Below, in pieces: positions 55,065-63,510 of a stretch of 64,000 nucleotides of DNA; positions within the stretch are counted from its first letter, which is position 1, and every line of letters starts with the position of its first letter. Location of the stretch: NCBI GenBank assembly GCA_013407085.1, contig JACCGJ010020823.1, positions 1 through 64,000 of the forward strand. Direction: 5' to 3'. Under the pieces are notes generated by a model, which saw only the letters and a list, made by a program, of their open reading frames with translations, searched no databases and was not told where the DNA came from. A program made the position numbers and the translations under genes. The DNA comes from Atriophallophorus winterbourni. Taxonomy: Eukaryota; Platyhelminthes; Trematoda; Plagiorchiida; Microphallidae.

Positions 55065-55195
55065 TGAATTGCGCAAAGGAGAGAAATTGGTATTAGTTGA
55101 GCCAAGTTGTACCTGCCAACAAGCCTCCATCTTCACTACATTCAAATTGTCTGACTCGCCCATGACAACAAACTTCCATCATTCCCACTCTGCAC
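55065..55195 (+). repeat. Repeat shared with 13145-13275
   Basis: It carries GGAGAGAAATTG, AGTTGTACCT, TGTCTGACTCGCCCATGACAA and AACTTCCATCATTC. At the other location this stretch leads into a Penelope-like fragment; here it abuts a LINE 3' fragment. Confidence 0.7.
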
Positions 55196-55199
55196 TTCC

Positions 55200-56260
55200 C
55201 CACGATTAATCTGTCCCTGCTATATTTTTGCAGATGATGTCAAGATTATCGGATAACTGAATGAACAGGATCTTCTTGAGGATATAGAAAAGTTCATCAA
55301 GTGGTCTGCTACATGGGATCTACCAGTTAACTCCACTAAAAGCTATCTCTTGTCTAAAGTCATTAAGAATCTAGAGGTTGCTGGTCCAGATGGTATACTT
55401 GAGATTAATGGGGTGCCGAAAGTTCGTGACTTAGGTATAGAAGTTTCAGGGGACTTTAAATGGGCTGATCAATGCGCTGCTGCACAACGCGCTAAGAGAG
55501 AGGTATTTGCCTTCGATCAGATTTATCCTGCAGGTCCCCGGAGGTTTTCATACAAAGCGGTCGTCAGACCACATCTCGAGTATTGCGTTCAAGCATGGTC
55601 ACGTTATTTGGAAAAAGATATTGCCAAACTGGAAAGTGTTCAACGTTTAGCTACTCGAATGATTCTTGGGCGATCGGGTAGGTCGTATCAGGAACGATTG
55701 CTGAGTCTAGAGCTCTTCTCACTAAAAAGGAGGAGGCTACGTGGGGACCTGATTGAAACCTTCAAAATCATGTCAGGTTTCAGTACTATTCATCCCAATG
55801 AATTGTTCGCTCTGGCGCCAAGTGTGGGTACTCGAGGCCACCCATTAAAACTGGCCAAGCGACATGTCAGGTCAAATGTTCGTAAGTTCTTCTTTAGTGA
55901 GAGGGTAGTAAATTACTGGAATTGAATTCCTAAAGAAGTTGTTTGTTGTACTTCGGCAGGGGATTTCAAGAATGGACTTGACTCTGTGTGGCCTTCATTA
56001 TTTCCTGATTTTTATGCGTAAGGGAATAGGTGGTATGATCCTCATGTTGTCTTTGGAACGCACTAATGTTTCTCCTCACCTATTGGTGAGGGGAGTTTTT
56101 CTGTTGCATTCCAGATTACTCTCATACCAGAAGATATTTGTGAAGATATTGTTTGAAGTGGTGGACGCTCTTCTGTGGCATACCACCGACAGAAATCTGG
56201 ACGCTCGATTGGCTCGTTAGCCACATACAGTCCTGTGCAAACTGAACTGAACTGAACCCT
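55200..56260 (+). mobile_element. LINE-A-related 3' fragment (second subfamily)
   Basis: Starts at CYIFADDVKIIG (~55217), then a stop (55257). It continues WSATWDLPVNSTK, VRDLGIEVSGDFKWADQCAA, VVRPHLEYCVQAWSRYLEKDI and RRRLRGDLIETFKI within the open frame 55350-55925. After a TGA following NYWN the C-terminus continues to ~56020. The tail CCTGTGCAAACTGAACTGAACTGAA at 56231-56257 closes it. It is clearly related to LINE-A, but too diverged at the protein level to be the same subfamily. Confidence 0.85.
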
Positions 56261-56498
56261 CACACGTTCACTCTGTTGTCCCCATATAAATGCAAACCAT
56301 GTCCACGGTCAAATGCACTCCCCAAGTTCTTGGACATTGGGCTCCCGGTCAACGTTCCATTACGACCTTGTTCTGTGTTCTGACTGCTGGGTTAAGCATA
56401 AATTGACATCTCTGCTGCAACATCTAGCATCATCCATCATAACACCTTCTAGCCAAAAGCTACCAGTGGTGTTCCTTAAGCTTCGTGATCATGAATTG

Positions 56499-56691
56499 TG
56501 TTAGGAGGTTAACCTCCGAATGTTCATTATGTAATAGTTTACAGTTTACATAAAACCTCTTTTCCCTCTTTCAGCTTGCCATTGGTGCTTTTGTACTTCA
56601 GCAATAAACTTCCATTTCAAATCACTCGTGCTTCCGTCTGAACCAGTCTGTTTGCGAATCTAGAGTTTTCCCGTGACTGTGAAACATAACA
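56499..56691 (+). repeat. 5' LTR (193 bp)
   Basis: Begins TGTTAGGAGG and ends CATAACA, the TG...CA ends of an LTR. A polyadenylation signal AATAAA lies at 56603-56608. It contains a short inverted repeat GGAGGTTAACCTCC at 56504-56517, which the 3' LTR has with one base changed. Confidence 0.96.
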
Positions 56692-56694
56692 ATT

Positions 56695-56706
56695 TGGCGA
56701 CGGGGT
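56695..56706 (+). promoter_or_regulatory. Primer binding site
   Basis: TGGCGACGGGG starts three bases after the 5' LTR. TGG is the expected complement of a tRNA CCA end. The priming tRNA cannot be identified from this sequence alone. Confidence 0.8.
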
Positions 56707-56725
56707 ATTACTGAATCCACATACA

Positions 56726-57763
56726 ATGTCTATACCAGTAGAAGATGTAACAAAGCTTCTTCGCGATCAACAGGCGCTGTTTGAACAAAGTCAAATGCGC
56801 ATGATCGAATTACTCACACAACGTCTAAGCTCTATAGCAACGGTTGGATCGTCTCATGTGCAGTCTGAAACAATAGATTCTGTATCTGCTACCATCACTG
56901 AGTTTCATTACGAACCTTCATCGGGACAAACATTCGATGCCTGGTACAAGCGCTGGGAGGACACCTTTCAGCATGAGCTCAGCAGCAAGGATCCAGCCTG
57001 GAAAGCACGTTTACTGGTTAGGAAGCTTAGCACGGTTGAACATGAACGTTTTACCAATTTTATCTTGCCGAAACAACCCAAAGATCTCACCTTTGAGGAA
57101 ACGGTAGCTCAGCTCCGTGAAATATTCGGCGACCAAGCTTCATTGTTCAATCTTCGATACAACTGTCTGAAGTTATCCAAGACAGCTACCGACGACTATG
57201 TCACATTTGCAGGAATCGTTAACCGAGAGTGCGAAAGGTTCCAGTTGAAATCACTGACCGAAGATCAGTTCAAATGCCTCATATTTGTTGCTGGTCTCTC
57301 CTCTCAGAATGATTCAGACATCCGTATGCGGTTGCTGTCCAAATTGGACCAAAATCCTAATATGACTGTTCAAGATCTAACCATCGAATGTCAACGTCTG
57401 CTAAATCTTAAGCACGATACTGCGATGGTGCAGCAATCAGCTCAGCCATCAACTTTGGTCCAGAAGGTGAAACAAACCTCATTCTCACATCCAAAAAAGC
57501 CCCCAACACCATGTTGGTCGTGTGGTGAATGGCATTTCAAACGGTTTTGTTCATTTAAAAAGCACCAATGCCAGACATGCAATCGCAGAGGTCACAAGGA
57601 AGGATTCTGTCCTCCGAACAGTAATGATGATAAAAAGATTCGTCATCCGCGAAAACGGATTTTACAAAAGTCTACATTTTCAAAGCGTCTCAGTCTAACT
57701 CACTGTACGCTACTTTTAAAGTTGATTTCGAATCTCGCCGTCGATTCATCACTGTATGTATAA
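56726..57763 (+). CDS. gag: Gag polyprotein (345 codons, intact)
   Basis: The structural protein of the retrotransposon particle. After a helical N-terminal region (PVEDVTKLLRDQQALFEQ), the central capsid-like section has FDAWYKRWEDTF, LLVRKLSTVEHERF and LREIFGDQ. Two zinc knuckles lie near the C-terminus: C263-x2-C266-x3-H270-x4-C275 and C282-x2-C285-x4-H290-x4-C295. The short CX2CX3HX4C first knuckle is the kind of variant reported for CsRn1-clade Gag. ATG at 56726 is the first start after the LTR. The last ~40 codons overlap the pol frame, which is shifted -1. No internal stop or frameshift was seen. Confidence 0.93.
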   Translation: MSIPVEDVTKLLRDQQALFEQSQMRMIELLTQRLSSIATVGSSHVQSETIDSVSATITEFHYEPSSGQTFDAWYKRWEDTFQHELSSKDPAWKARLLVRKLSTVEHERFTNFILPKQPKDLTFEETVAQLREIFGDQASLFNLRYNCLKLSKTATDDYVTFAGIVNRECERFQLKSLTEDQFKCLIFVAGLSSQNDSDIRMRLLSKLDQNPNMTVQDLTIECQRLLNLKHDTAMVQQSAQPSTLVQKVKQTSFSHPKKPPTPCWSCGEWHFKRFCSFKKHQCQTCNRRGHKEGFCPPNSNDDKKIRHPRKRILQKSTFSKRLSLTHCTLLLKLISNLAVDSSLYV

Positions 57764-59283
57764 ATCAGACGCCAGTACGCCTGCAGTTGGATACTGCCTC
57801 TGACATAACTATAATCTCACATGCTACTTGGGATCTTATCGGAAAACCTTCCGTATGCCCCACTGAACATTGTGCTCAAGATGCTTCAGGAAATCCCCTA
57901 CAGATATCTGGTGAGCTAAATTGTGACGTCTCCTTCAGAGATGCAAAATTCACCGGAACTTGTTATCTGACAGAGCATGTGCAGCTAAACTTACTTGGTC
58001 TCGATTGGATGGAAAAACTAAATTTGTGGAATTTACCTCTGAATTCTGTGTGCAATAGCGTCTCTCTTGCTCATACAGCAGATTCTGAACCACATGAAGA
58101 TGCGGTTATCGCTTCAATCACTCTTGAATCAGAAGTCAGCAGTGTGCTCACTACATCAATCCGTGCGCTTCCAGTCACTTCAGCCATGGTTTGTGAAGCT
58201 ACTGCCCATGATCCACTACTTCAACGAGTCCTCGAACATATCCGTACCAATTGGCCGTCACAGTGCCCTGATGCCCAACTCATGCCTTTTTACCAACGCC
58301 GTTGTTCTTTGTCAGAAGTCAATGGTTGTATATTGTTTGCTCATCGCGTGGTTGTGCCCGCCCAATTGCAGCGAAAAGTTTTGGTTCAGTTTCATAACGG
58401 ACATCCAGGTATTAATCGCATGAAGGCACTAGCACGAAGTTATGTTTATTGGCCTGGATTGGATCAGCAGATTTCAGATTTAGTACGCAATTGTTCTAAG
58501 TGTCAATTGTCAGCAAAATCTCCACCCAAATCAGTTTTGTTTTCTTGGCCTCCACCTCAATCTCCCTGGTCACGTTTGCATATCGACTTTGCAGGACCAA
58601 TAGATGGTCAACAGTACTTAATCCTTGTCGATGCCTACAGCAAATGGCCCGAAATATTTCCCATGGACCGTATAACATCTGAAGCCACCATCATGAAACT
58701 TCGTCATATTTTCAGTCGTTTCGGCGTTCCAGACATTTTGGTGTCAGATAACGGTACTGCTTTTACCTCCGCAATTTTTGCCGAGTTCTGTCAACTCAAC
58801 AACATACAACACATCCGTTCACCGCCTTATCACCCGCAATCCAACGGGCAGGCAGAACGTTTTGTTGACACATTCAAGCGAGCCATCTCTAAACTCAGGG
58901 GAGAGGAGACCATACCAGAAATCATAGAAACATTCCTGATTAACTATAGAGCAACTCCAAACCCAAACGTTCCGAATAACTGTTCTCCAGCGGAAGCTTT
59001 AATGAACAGAAAGTTACGTTTGCCAATTGATGCAATATACCCGGTTGCACCAAAAACTATCACTAGGAACACTGCGATGCAAGAACGATTCAATCGTCGT
59101 CACAATGCAAAAAAGCGAGTGTTTACACCTGGTCAGGTCGTACTTGCGAAGGATTATCGTGGAGGTGTTGAGAAATGGACACAAGGTCGTATTCTACGCC
59201 GTTCCGGTAATGTAACTTACGACGTCGACGTTCAGTCTGGGTTCGGCATGCCAATCAATTATTACCCTCAAATGTGCATATGA
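57634..59283 (+). CDS. pol: Truncated Pol: protease fused to integrase, no RT or RNase H
   Basis: The pol frame is open from 57634. The protease active site is LDTASD (57784-57801, DTA triad) and a GLDWMEKL motif follows at ~58000. Normally RT and RNase H come next. Here, around 58045-58090, the frame passes straight into the segment that precedes integrase (VIASITLE ... TAHDPLLQRVLEHI). Integrase is complete: the H-x3-H and C-x2-C finger (HNGHPGI ... CSKC), catalytic D (gac 58585), D (gat 58747) and E (gaa 58855), the last two 35 residues apart, then a GPY/F-like region. One missing base near 59238 moves the last ~90 codons to another frame (to ~59500). There is no ATG upstream, so expression should need frameshifting. 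Confidence 0.93.
   Translation, partial: KDSSSAKTDFTKVYIFKASQSNSLYATFKVDFESRRRFITVCINQTPVRLQLDTASDITIISHATWDLIGKPSVCPTEHCAQDASGNPLQISGELNCDVSFRDAKFTGTCYLTEHVQLNLLGLDWMEKLNLWNLPLNSVCNSVSLAHTADSEPHEDAVIASITLESEVSSVLTTSIRALPVTSAMVCEATAHDPLLQRVLEHIRTNWPSQCPDAQLMPFYQRRCSLSEVNGCILFAHRVVVPAQLQRKVLVQFHNGHPGINRMKALARSYVYWPGLDQQISDLVRNCSKCQLSAKSPPKSVLFSWPPPQSPWSRLHIDFAGPIDGQQYLILVDAYSKWPEIFPMDRITSEATIMKLRHIFSRFGVPDILVSDNGTAFTSAIFAEFCQLNNIQHIRSPPYHPQSNGQAERFVDTFKRAISKLRGEETIPEIIETFLINYRATPNPNVPNNCSPAEALMNRKLRLPIDAIYPVAPKTITRNTAMQERFNRRHNAKKRVFTPGQVVLAKDYRGGVEKWTQGRILRRSGNVTYDVDVQSGFGMPINYYPQMCI
57715..57747 (+). promoter_or_regulatory. Candidate -1 frameshift site T_TTA_AAG with downstream hairpin
   Basis: Within the 57634-57763 overlap, gag codons CTT TTA AAG give the heptamer TTTAAAG (57715-57721). 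Slipping back one base yields TTT AAA GTT, the open pol frame. Eight bases downstream GAATC (57730-57734) pairs with GATTC (57743-57747). Confidence 0.6.
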
Positions 59284-59484
59284 TGAACAGTCCTAGAGAC
59301 AATGTTCCACTTGACATTCTCCTCGACACATTCGAACTACGTCCGTCTACAAATGTTGCCGCCTCTCCGGAAACTCCTGATTTACGAAATCTTTGTACTC
59401 CACGAAGATGGACTGATCGTGTCCGGCATCCCGTTGCTCACATGCAAATCGACCCAAGGCAACGTTCATACAAGGCAAGAACTC

Positions 59485-59494
59485 AAAGGGGAGG
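59485..59494 (+). promoter_or_regulatory. Polypurine tract
   Basis: AAAGGGGAGG immediately precedes the 3' LTR, the expected site for plus-strand DNA priming. Confidence 0.9.
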
Positions 59495-59687
59495 TGTTAG
59501 GAGGGTAACCTCCGAATGTTCATTATGTAATAGTTTACAGTTTACATAAAACCTCTTTTCCCTCTTTCAGCTTGCCATTGGTGCTTTTGTACTTCAGCAA
59601 TAAACTTCCATTTCAAATCACTCGTGCTTCCGTCTGAACCAGTCTGTTTGCGAATCTAGAGTTTTCCCGTGACTGTGAAACATAACA
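59495..59687 (+). repeat. 3' LTR (193 bp)
   Basis: Identical to the 5' LTR except G59505 for T56509. Followed directly by the target duplication AATTG. Confidence 0.96.
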
Positions 59688-59885
59688 AATTGGGTAGTAT
59701 TATGTCCAAATGCAACGTTGAAAATAGAGTTAAATGACCGATTTCTTTTTCTTCACTCTCTACTCACGCTGACATCAACGATTTCACACTGATAGCAATT
59801 TTTTGATAATAACCGTTTTCAGTTTTTCTCGCTTTTTTTAAGTAACCTTGACAGAGGAAATCTGGGCGCGTGATTGGCTTTTAGC

Positions 59886-59945
59886 CAATCGAGTTCAGTT
59901 CAGTTCAGTTCAGTTTGCACAGGACAGTATGTGGCTAACAAGCAT
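59886..59945 (-). mobile_element. Isolated LINE 3' tail, inverted
   Basis: GTTCAGTTCAGTTCAGTTCAG, then TTTGCACAGGACAGTATGTGGCTAAC: read on the minus strand this is the LINE-A-group 3' end with four pentamer units, without coding sequence. Confidence 0.85.
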
Positions 59946-60205
59946 TCTAAAACCAAAGTATTTTTCCTCACACGTACCATTCAGGTTGGTGGTGTTTAAT
60001 GTTCAGACCTTTCGGTTCACCTTTCGGTGATGAGACATCTCCCATCTTCCATTCACAGTTACTCACGCCTGTGTTACTTACGAATCAATCCTGGTAGTGG
60101 TGGGTGTTTTCAAGCACACCTCCGAAAGAATCTGGGCACTCGTTTCGACTTGGTCGACTATCGCCCTGTGATACTGATACTGATACTGATACTAGAGCAC
60201 ATCAA
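59945..60205 (+). mobile_element. Short composite element: RTE-like 5' start and LINE-like 3' end
   Basis: 59950-60015 encodes FSSHVPFRLVVFNVQT, the opening of an RTE-type ORF2. Within 100 bp the sequence changes to a 3'-end-like block (GGTAGTGGTGGGTGTTTTC ... CACCTCCGAAAGAATCTGGGCACTCG) similar to 54885-54945. It ends in a (TGATAC)n tail at 60168-60193. The middle of any element is missing, so it is either a deletion derivative or two fragments side by side. Confidence 0.5.
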
Positions 60206-60616
60206 ATAACAGGCAACGTTTTCGCGTACGCTTAATAGTTCAATAGTTCAATAGTATATTTATGGTAAAATAAGCACATAGCTTCAAATAACCACAGGAT
60301 GTGTTTACAGTGGATCGAAAAAATAGGATAAAAAAACATCAGAGTGGGGTTCGAGGGAATAAATTGGTCAGTATAATCAGTATGGGTGCGGGGAGGCCTT
60401 ATAGCGGGCCACACTCGCTTTGGAGTTGCGTCTTCCCGAGTTCGCTAGGCGGTAGCTTGAGAATAGGGAGGCTTCGGGGTTGTGTTAGACCTTTCCGGGA
60501 TTCTTGTGGCATTTGTACGGGTAGGAGATCGACTCCAGACACGGGAAATAGTGAGTCTGAAAGAGTGGAAAACTTGGAACGCATTATAATCGGTGTGAAG
60601 ACAGAAGAAAAAAATG

Positions 60617-61789
60617 TCACGCAGAATAAACATACCCTTTCATATGTGTGTCCAAGCGTTGTTTAAAGGTTGAGACTGATTGGGAGTTTACAACGGTTGC
60701 CGGCAGTGCGTTCCATACTCGCGTAATTCGAAGCGTTAAAAAATTACTGCGGCAATTTAACCGGCTGATTTGGTGTGAGAGCTTGAGATTGTGTCCACGG
60801 TGATTGACAAGAGGAGACAAGATAAACATATTCCTGCATGGATGATTGATTTCGGTAAGTGCACGGAATGTGAAAATCAGATCTCCCCGCAGACGACGGT
60901 ATTTTAGGGAAAAGAGATTACATCTTCTCAGACGTTCCTCATATGCTGTACTGGACAAACCTCGAATAAACTTGGTAGCTCTGCGTTGAGGTTGCTCCAG
61001 TTGCTGTATATCCTTCTTTAGCCATGGACTCCATGCGCAGACAGAGTATTCCAGCGATGGACGAACATAGGCTGTCAACAAACGTGGCAGGATCTGTGCG
61101 TGAAAATGTCCGAAGGCTCGTCTAAGAAATCCTAGATTTCGGTTTGCCGATCCAGCAGCCTTGCAGCAATGACGAGAGCAGCCTAGGTCCCGCTGCATAA
61201 TGATTCCAAGGTCCGTTTCGCTCTCGACATTTTGTAGTTGCTCCCCTCCAAGGGTGTACGGAACTGGTGATTTATTTCTCAGTGAAAGAGTATGGCACTT
61301 AGATGTATTAAAATTCAGGCGATTTTCAGATGACCACTTGTGTAGCACATCTAGATCGGCCTGCAATTTGTCGTGGTCATCTGATGTCTGCTGATGTCGC
61401 CAAAGCTTGATGTCATCCGCGAACATAAGAAATGGTGACTTTATTGTTAACCCGATGTCATTGATGAAAATAAGAAACAATCGTGGGCCTAGTACGGATC
61501 CCTGTGGGACACCACAGGTCGCTGTGAAGCTCTCCGAATGGGATTGCCTGACACGCACACGAAGAGTTCGATTTTGCAGGAATTTTTCTATCCATGCCAG
61601 AAGGGGACCACCAATTTTATAAAACTGGAGCTTGTGCAAGAGGATACTGTGGTCAACACGGTCAAAGGCTTTGGAGAAGTCGAGGTAAACAACATCTACC
61701 CCTAAGCCGGAATCAACTGCTTTGGTCCAGTCATCGCGCGCAAGTATGAGGTTTGTGGTGCATGAACGATGGCTGCGGAACCCGTGTTG
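60617..61789 (-). CDS. LINE-C ORF2, part 2: RT palm, thumb and C-terminus
   Basis: The frame after the extra base encodes HGFRSHRSCTTNLILARDDW, then VVYLDFSKAFDRVDHSILL (~61690-61635), CGVPQGSVLGPRLFLIFINDI (~61520) and MFADDIKLW (~61425). SLEYSVCAWSPWLKKDI follows at ~61050, then RRLRGDLIFTFRALTEI (~60890) and ITRVWNALPATVV (~60730). It ends at the stop at 60617-60619. The first ATG in this frame is at 61639, but the reading frame extends above it, so the ATG is not a real start. Catalytic FADD is intact. Confidence 0.9.
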   Translation of the reverse strand, partial: QHGFRSHRSCTTNLILARDDWTKAVDSGLGVDVVYLDFSKAFDRVDHSILLHKLQFYKIGGPLLAWIEKFLQNRTLRVRVRQSHSESFTATCGVPQGSVLGPRLFLIFINDIGLTIKSPFLMFADDIKLWRHQQTSDDHDKLQADLDVLHKWSSENRLNFNTSKCHTLSLRNKSPVPYTLGGEQLQNVESETDLGIIMQRDLGCSRHCCKAAGSANRNLGFLRRAFGHFHAQILPRLLTAYVRPSLEYSVCAWSPWLKKDIQQLEQPQRRATKFIRGLSSTAYEERLRRCNLFSLKYRRLRGDLIFTFRALTEINHPCRNMFILSPLVNHRGHNLKLSHQISRLNCRSNFLTLRITRVWNALPATVVNSQSVSTFKQRLDTHMKGYVYSA

Positions 61790-63386
61790 TTTCCGATGTG
61801 AGAAGGTTGTTTGTTTCCAGGTGATTCATTATTGCGTCGGCCAGGATACTCTCCATAATCTTGGAAATAATGGGAAGAAGGGTAATTGGGCGGTAATTGC
61901 TCGGCATTGTACGATCACCGGATTTAAATATAGGGGTGATAAGTCCGTCTTTCCATTGTTGCGGTATTTCTGTGGCGTCCAAAGAACGCTGGAATAAGGC
62001 TGCTAGGTAGTCTGAGATTATGGGCGCTGCGGCAATTAAAGCTTTTGGGTGTATCCCATCGAGCCCCGGGGAGGCGTTTTGGCGCATGCATAGTATTTTT
62101 CGATGAACAATCTCAGGGGTAAAAAGATTGGTTGAAATGTGGGGGATTATTGAAATTTGGCGTAGCTGTAGTGGACCTTGTGTTACCTGAAAGATAGGTT
62201 CGAAGTGCGTCCGGAGTGCATTCGCTGCGTCAACGGACGTAGCAGTTAACCCTCTCGAAGATTGAAGAGGTGGTATGCCGATTTTTACTTTTCTTTTGCT
62301 GTTTATATGCTGGTACAGGAGTTTTGGGTTCTGCAAGAACTTATCAGTCAGGCTGCGTTGATATAAGTATCGATCTTGCCGCTTGAGAGAAACGCTATGG
62401 TTCCGCAAACGTCGATATGATTCCCAGCTGGAAGGAGTGGGACATGTAGTATACTTGTACCAAGCTTCATTACGTAGTGCAATTACTTTTCTAGTTCTGC
62501 TTCGAATTTCTGCACTTCTGCGCTGCGGTGCATATGGCTTTTCGAATGTACAAATATCCAAGAGTGCATGCCATTTCGTCACAAACTCGGTCCAGCAGGC
62601 GTCAAGTCCCAAATTTTCGGGCACAGTCCAATTGTTAGCGGAGACAAGTTCGGATAAAAGACGATAATCGGTCACATATCGCTGTTTTTGTACACGATTG
62701 TTTGGATAATAAGCGTACGAGATATATGAAAAACATAAGATTACGTGGTCACTTTTACCTAGTGGGGGATACGTAACCAAGTTGGATATCATATGCTCTT
62801 CATTGGTAAAGATTAGATCGAGAGTTGATGCATTGGAGCTTCCACTATAGCGGGTGGGGTCCAGTACGTGATTGTACAACGGGTGAGAGGTAATAACTTC
62901 CAGAAAATCTCTTGCAAAGTTGTGAACCGTGGTACCTGATGACAAACCAGGTGAATTAAAGTCGCCCATAATTAACATGTGGGTAAAGTTCATTGATAAG
63001 AAATTCCGGATACAAGTAAGCAAACAATGGTCACTTTCTTCCGATGTGTTCGGGGGACGGTAGATTACGGCAAGTAGTGCAGAATCACTTCTTTGTAATT
63101 TGAGGCGGCACCAAAGGGTATCGGTGTGGGGTAATCTCTCATCATCAACCAGTTCACAGGAGAGAGCTTGATTAACGTAGAGGAGTACACCACCACCTTT
63201 GGATGGACGATCCATACGAAAAAGTTGCATTCCGGACAAGGCGATTTCAGAAGATAATACATCTGTGGTGAGCCACGTTTCTGTTATCGCAATAAGGTCG
63301 AAATTTTCGGCTAAATTCAAGAGATTTAGTTCAGAATAATAATCTTCCATATCGATGTAAGCTTTTTGCCAAAGTTGCGCATACAT
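61731..63386 (-). CDS. LINE-C ORF2, part 1: endonuclease and start of RT
   Basis: 551 codons from an ATG at 63386. The EN shows ITETWLT (~63285), KGGGVLLYVNQAL, LAVIYRPPNT (~63060), MGDFNSPGL (~62970) and LGKSDHVIL (~62755). A linker rich in Arg follows. RT then begins with NASPGLDGIHPKALIAA (~62075), the WKDGLITPIFKSGDR block (~61950) and NYRPITLLPIISKIMESIL (~61895). The frame is lost at 61790-61792, where GAAACAAC has one A more than required for the conserved Q-H-G-F-R residues. The protein would be complete otherwise. Confidence 0.9.
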   Translation of the reverse strand: MYAQLWQKAYIDMEDYYSELNLLNLAENFDLIAITETWLTTDVLSSEIALSGMQLFRMDRPSKGGGVLLYVNQALSCELVDDERLPHTDTLWCRLKLQRSDSALLAVIYRPPNTSEESDHCLLTCIRNFLSMNFTHMLIMGDFNSPGLSSGTTVHNFARDFLEVITSHPLYNHVLDPTRYSGSSNASTLDLIFTNEEHMISNLVTYPPLGKSDHVILCFSYISYAYYPNNRVQKQRYVTDYRLLSELVSANNWTVPENLGLDACWTEFVTKWHALLDICTFEKPYAPQRRSAEIRSRTRKVIALRNEAWYKYTTCPTPSSWESYRRLRNHSVSLKRQDRYLYQRSLTDKFLQNPKLLYQHINSKRKVKIGIPPLQSSRGLTATSVDAANALRTHFEPIFQVTQGPLQLRQISIIPHISTNLFTPEIVHRKILCMRQNASPGLDGIHPKALIAAAPIISDYLAALFQRSLDATEIPQQWKDGLITPIFKSGDRTMPSNYRPITLLPIISKIMESILADAIMNHLETNNLLTSETTRVPQPSFMHHKPHTCAR

Positions 63387-63510
63387 ATCTCTATCTCGGT
63401 TAAACGGTTGTTTCGACTCGCAAATCGTACCATCTGCGCCTGTCCAGCAATGTCTACGCTATGGTATCCGGTCAAGTTAGTTTCAAAATCCTGTTGAGTA
63501 GCAGAGCTCT

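Larger units (their letters stand above)
56494..59692 (+). mobile_element. Young Ty3/gypsy CsRn1-like LTR retrotransposon lacking RT and RNase H
   Basis: The element spans 56499-59687, flanked by the 5-bp target duplication AATTG (56494-56498, 59688-59692). Internal order: PBS, gag, frameshift site, protease, integrase, PPT. The LTRs differ at one of 193 positions (T56509 versus G59505), so insertion is recent. The 3.19-kb length, against roughly 5 kb for CsRn1-type elements, is explained by an internal loss in pol joining protease to the pre-integrase region in frame. The element cannot make its own reverse transcriptase and would depend on a related autonomous copy. Confidence 0.95.
60230..63460 (-). 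mobile_element. LINE-C, nearly intact CR1-like LINE
   Basis: The minus strand holds an EN-RT ORF from ~63390 to 60617 and a ~385-bp 3' UTR. The end has repeats of the octamer CTATTGAA (plus strand AATAGTTC at 60233-60256), the kind of 8-bp terminal repeat characteristic of CR1. ORF1 is absent, so the copy is 5'-truncated near 63460. The only clear coding defect is an extra base at 61790-61792. Confidence 0.9.

Noticed and set aside
56726..59283. Endogenous retrovirus with an envelope gene
   Set aside because: No env-like frame exists between integrase and the 3' LTR, and Gag and integrase fit a Ty3/gypsy retrotransposon.
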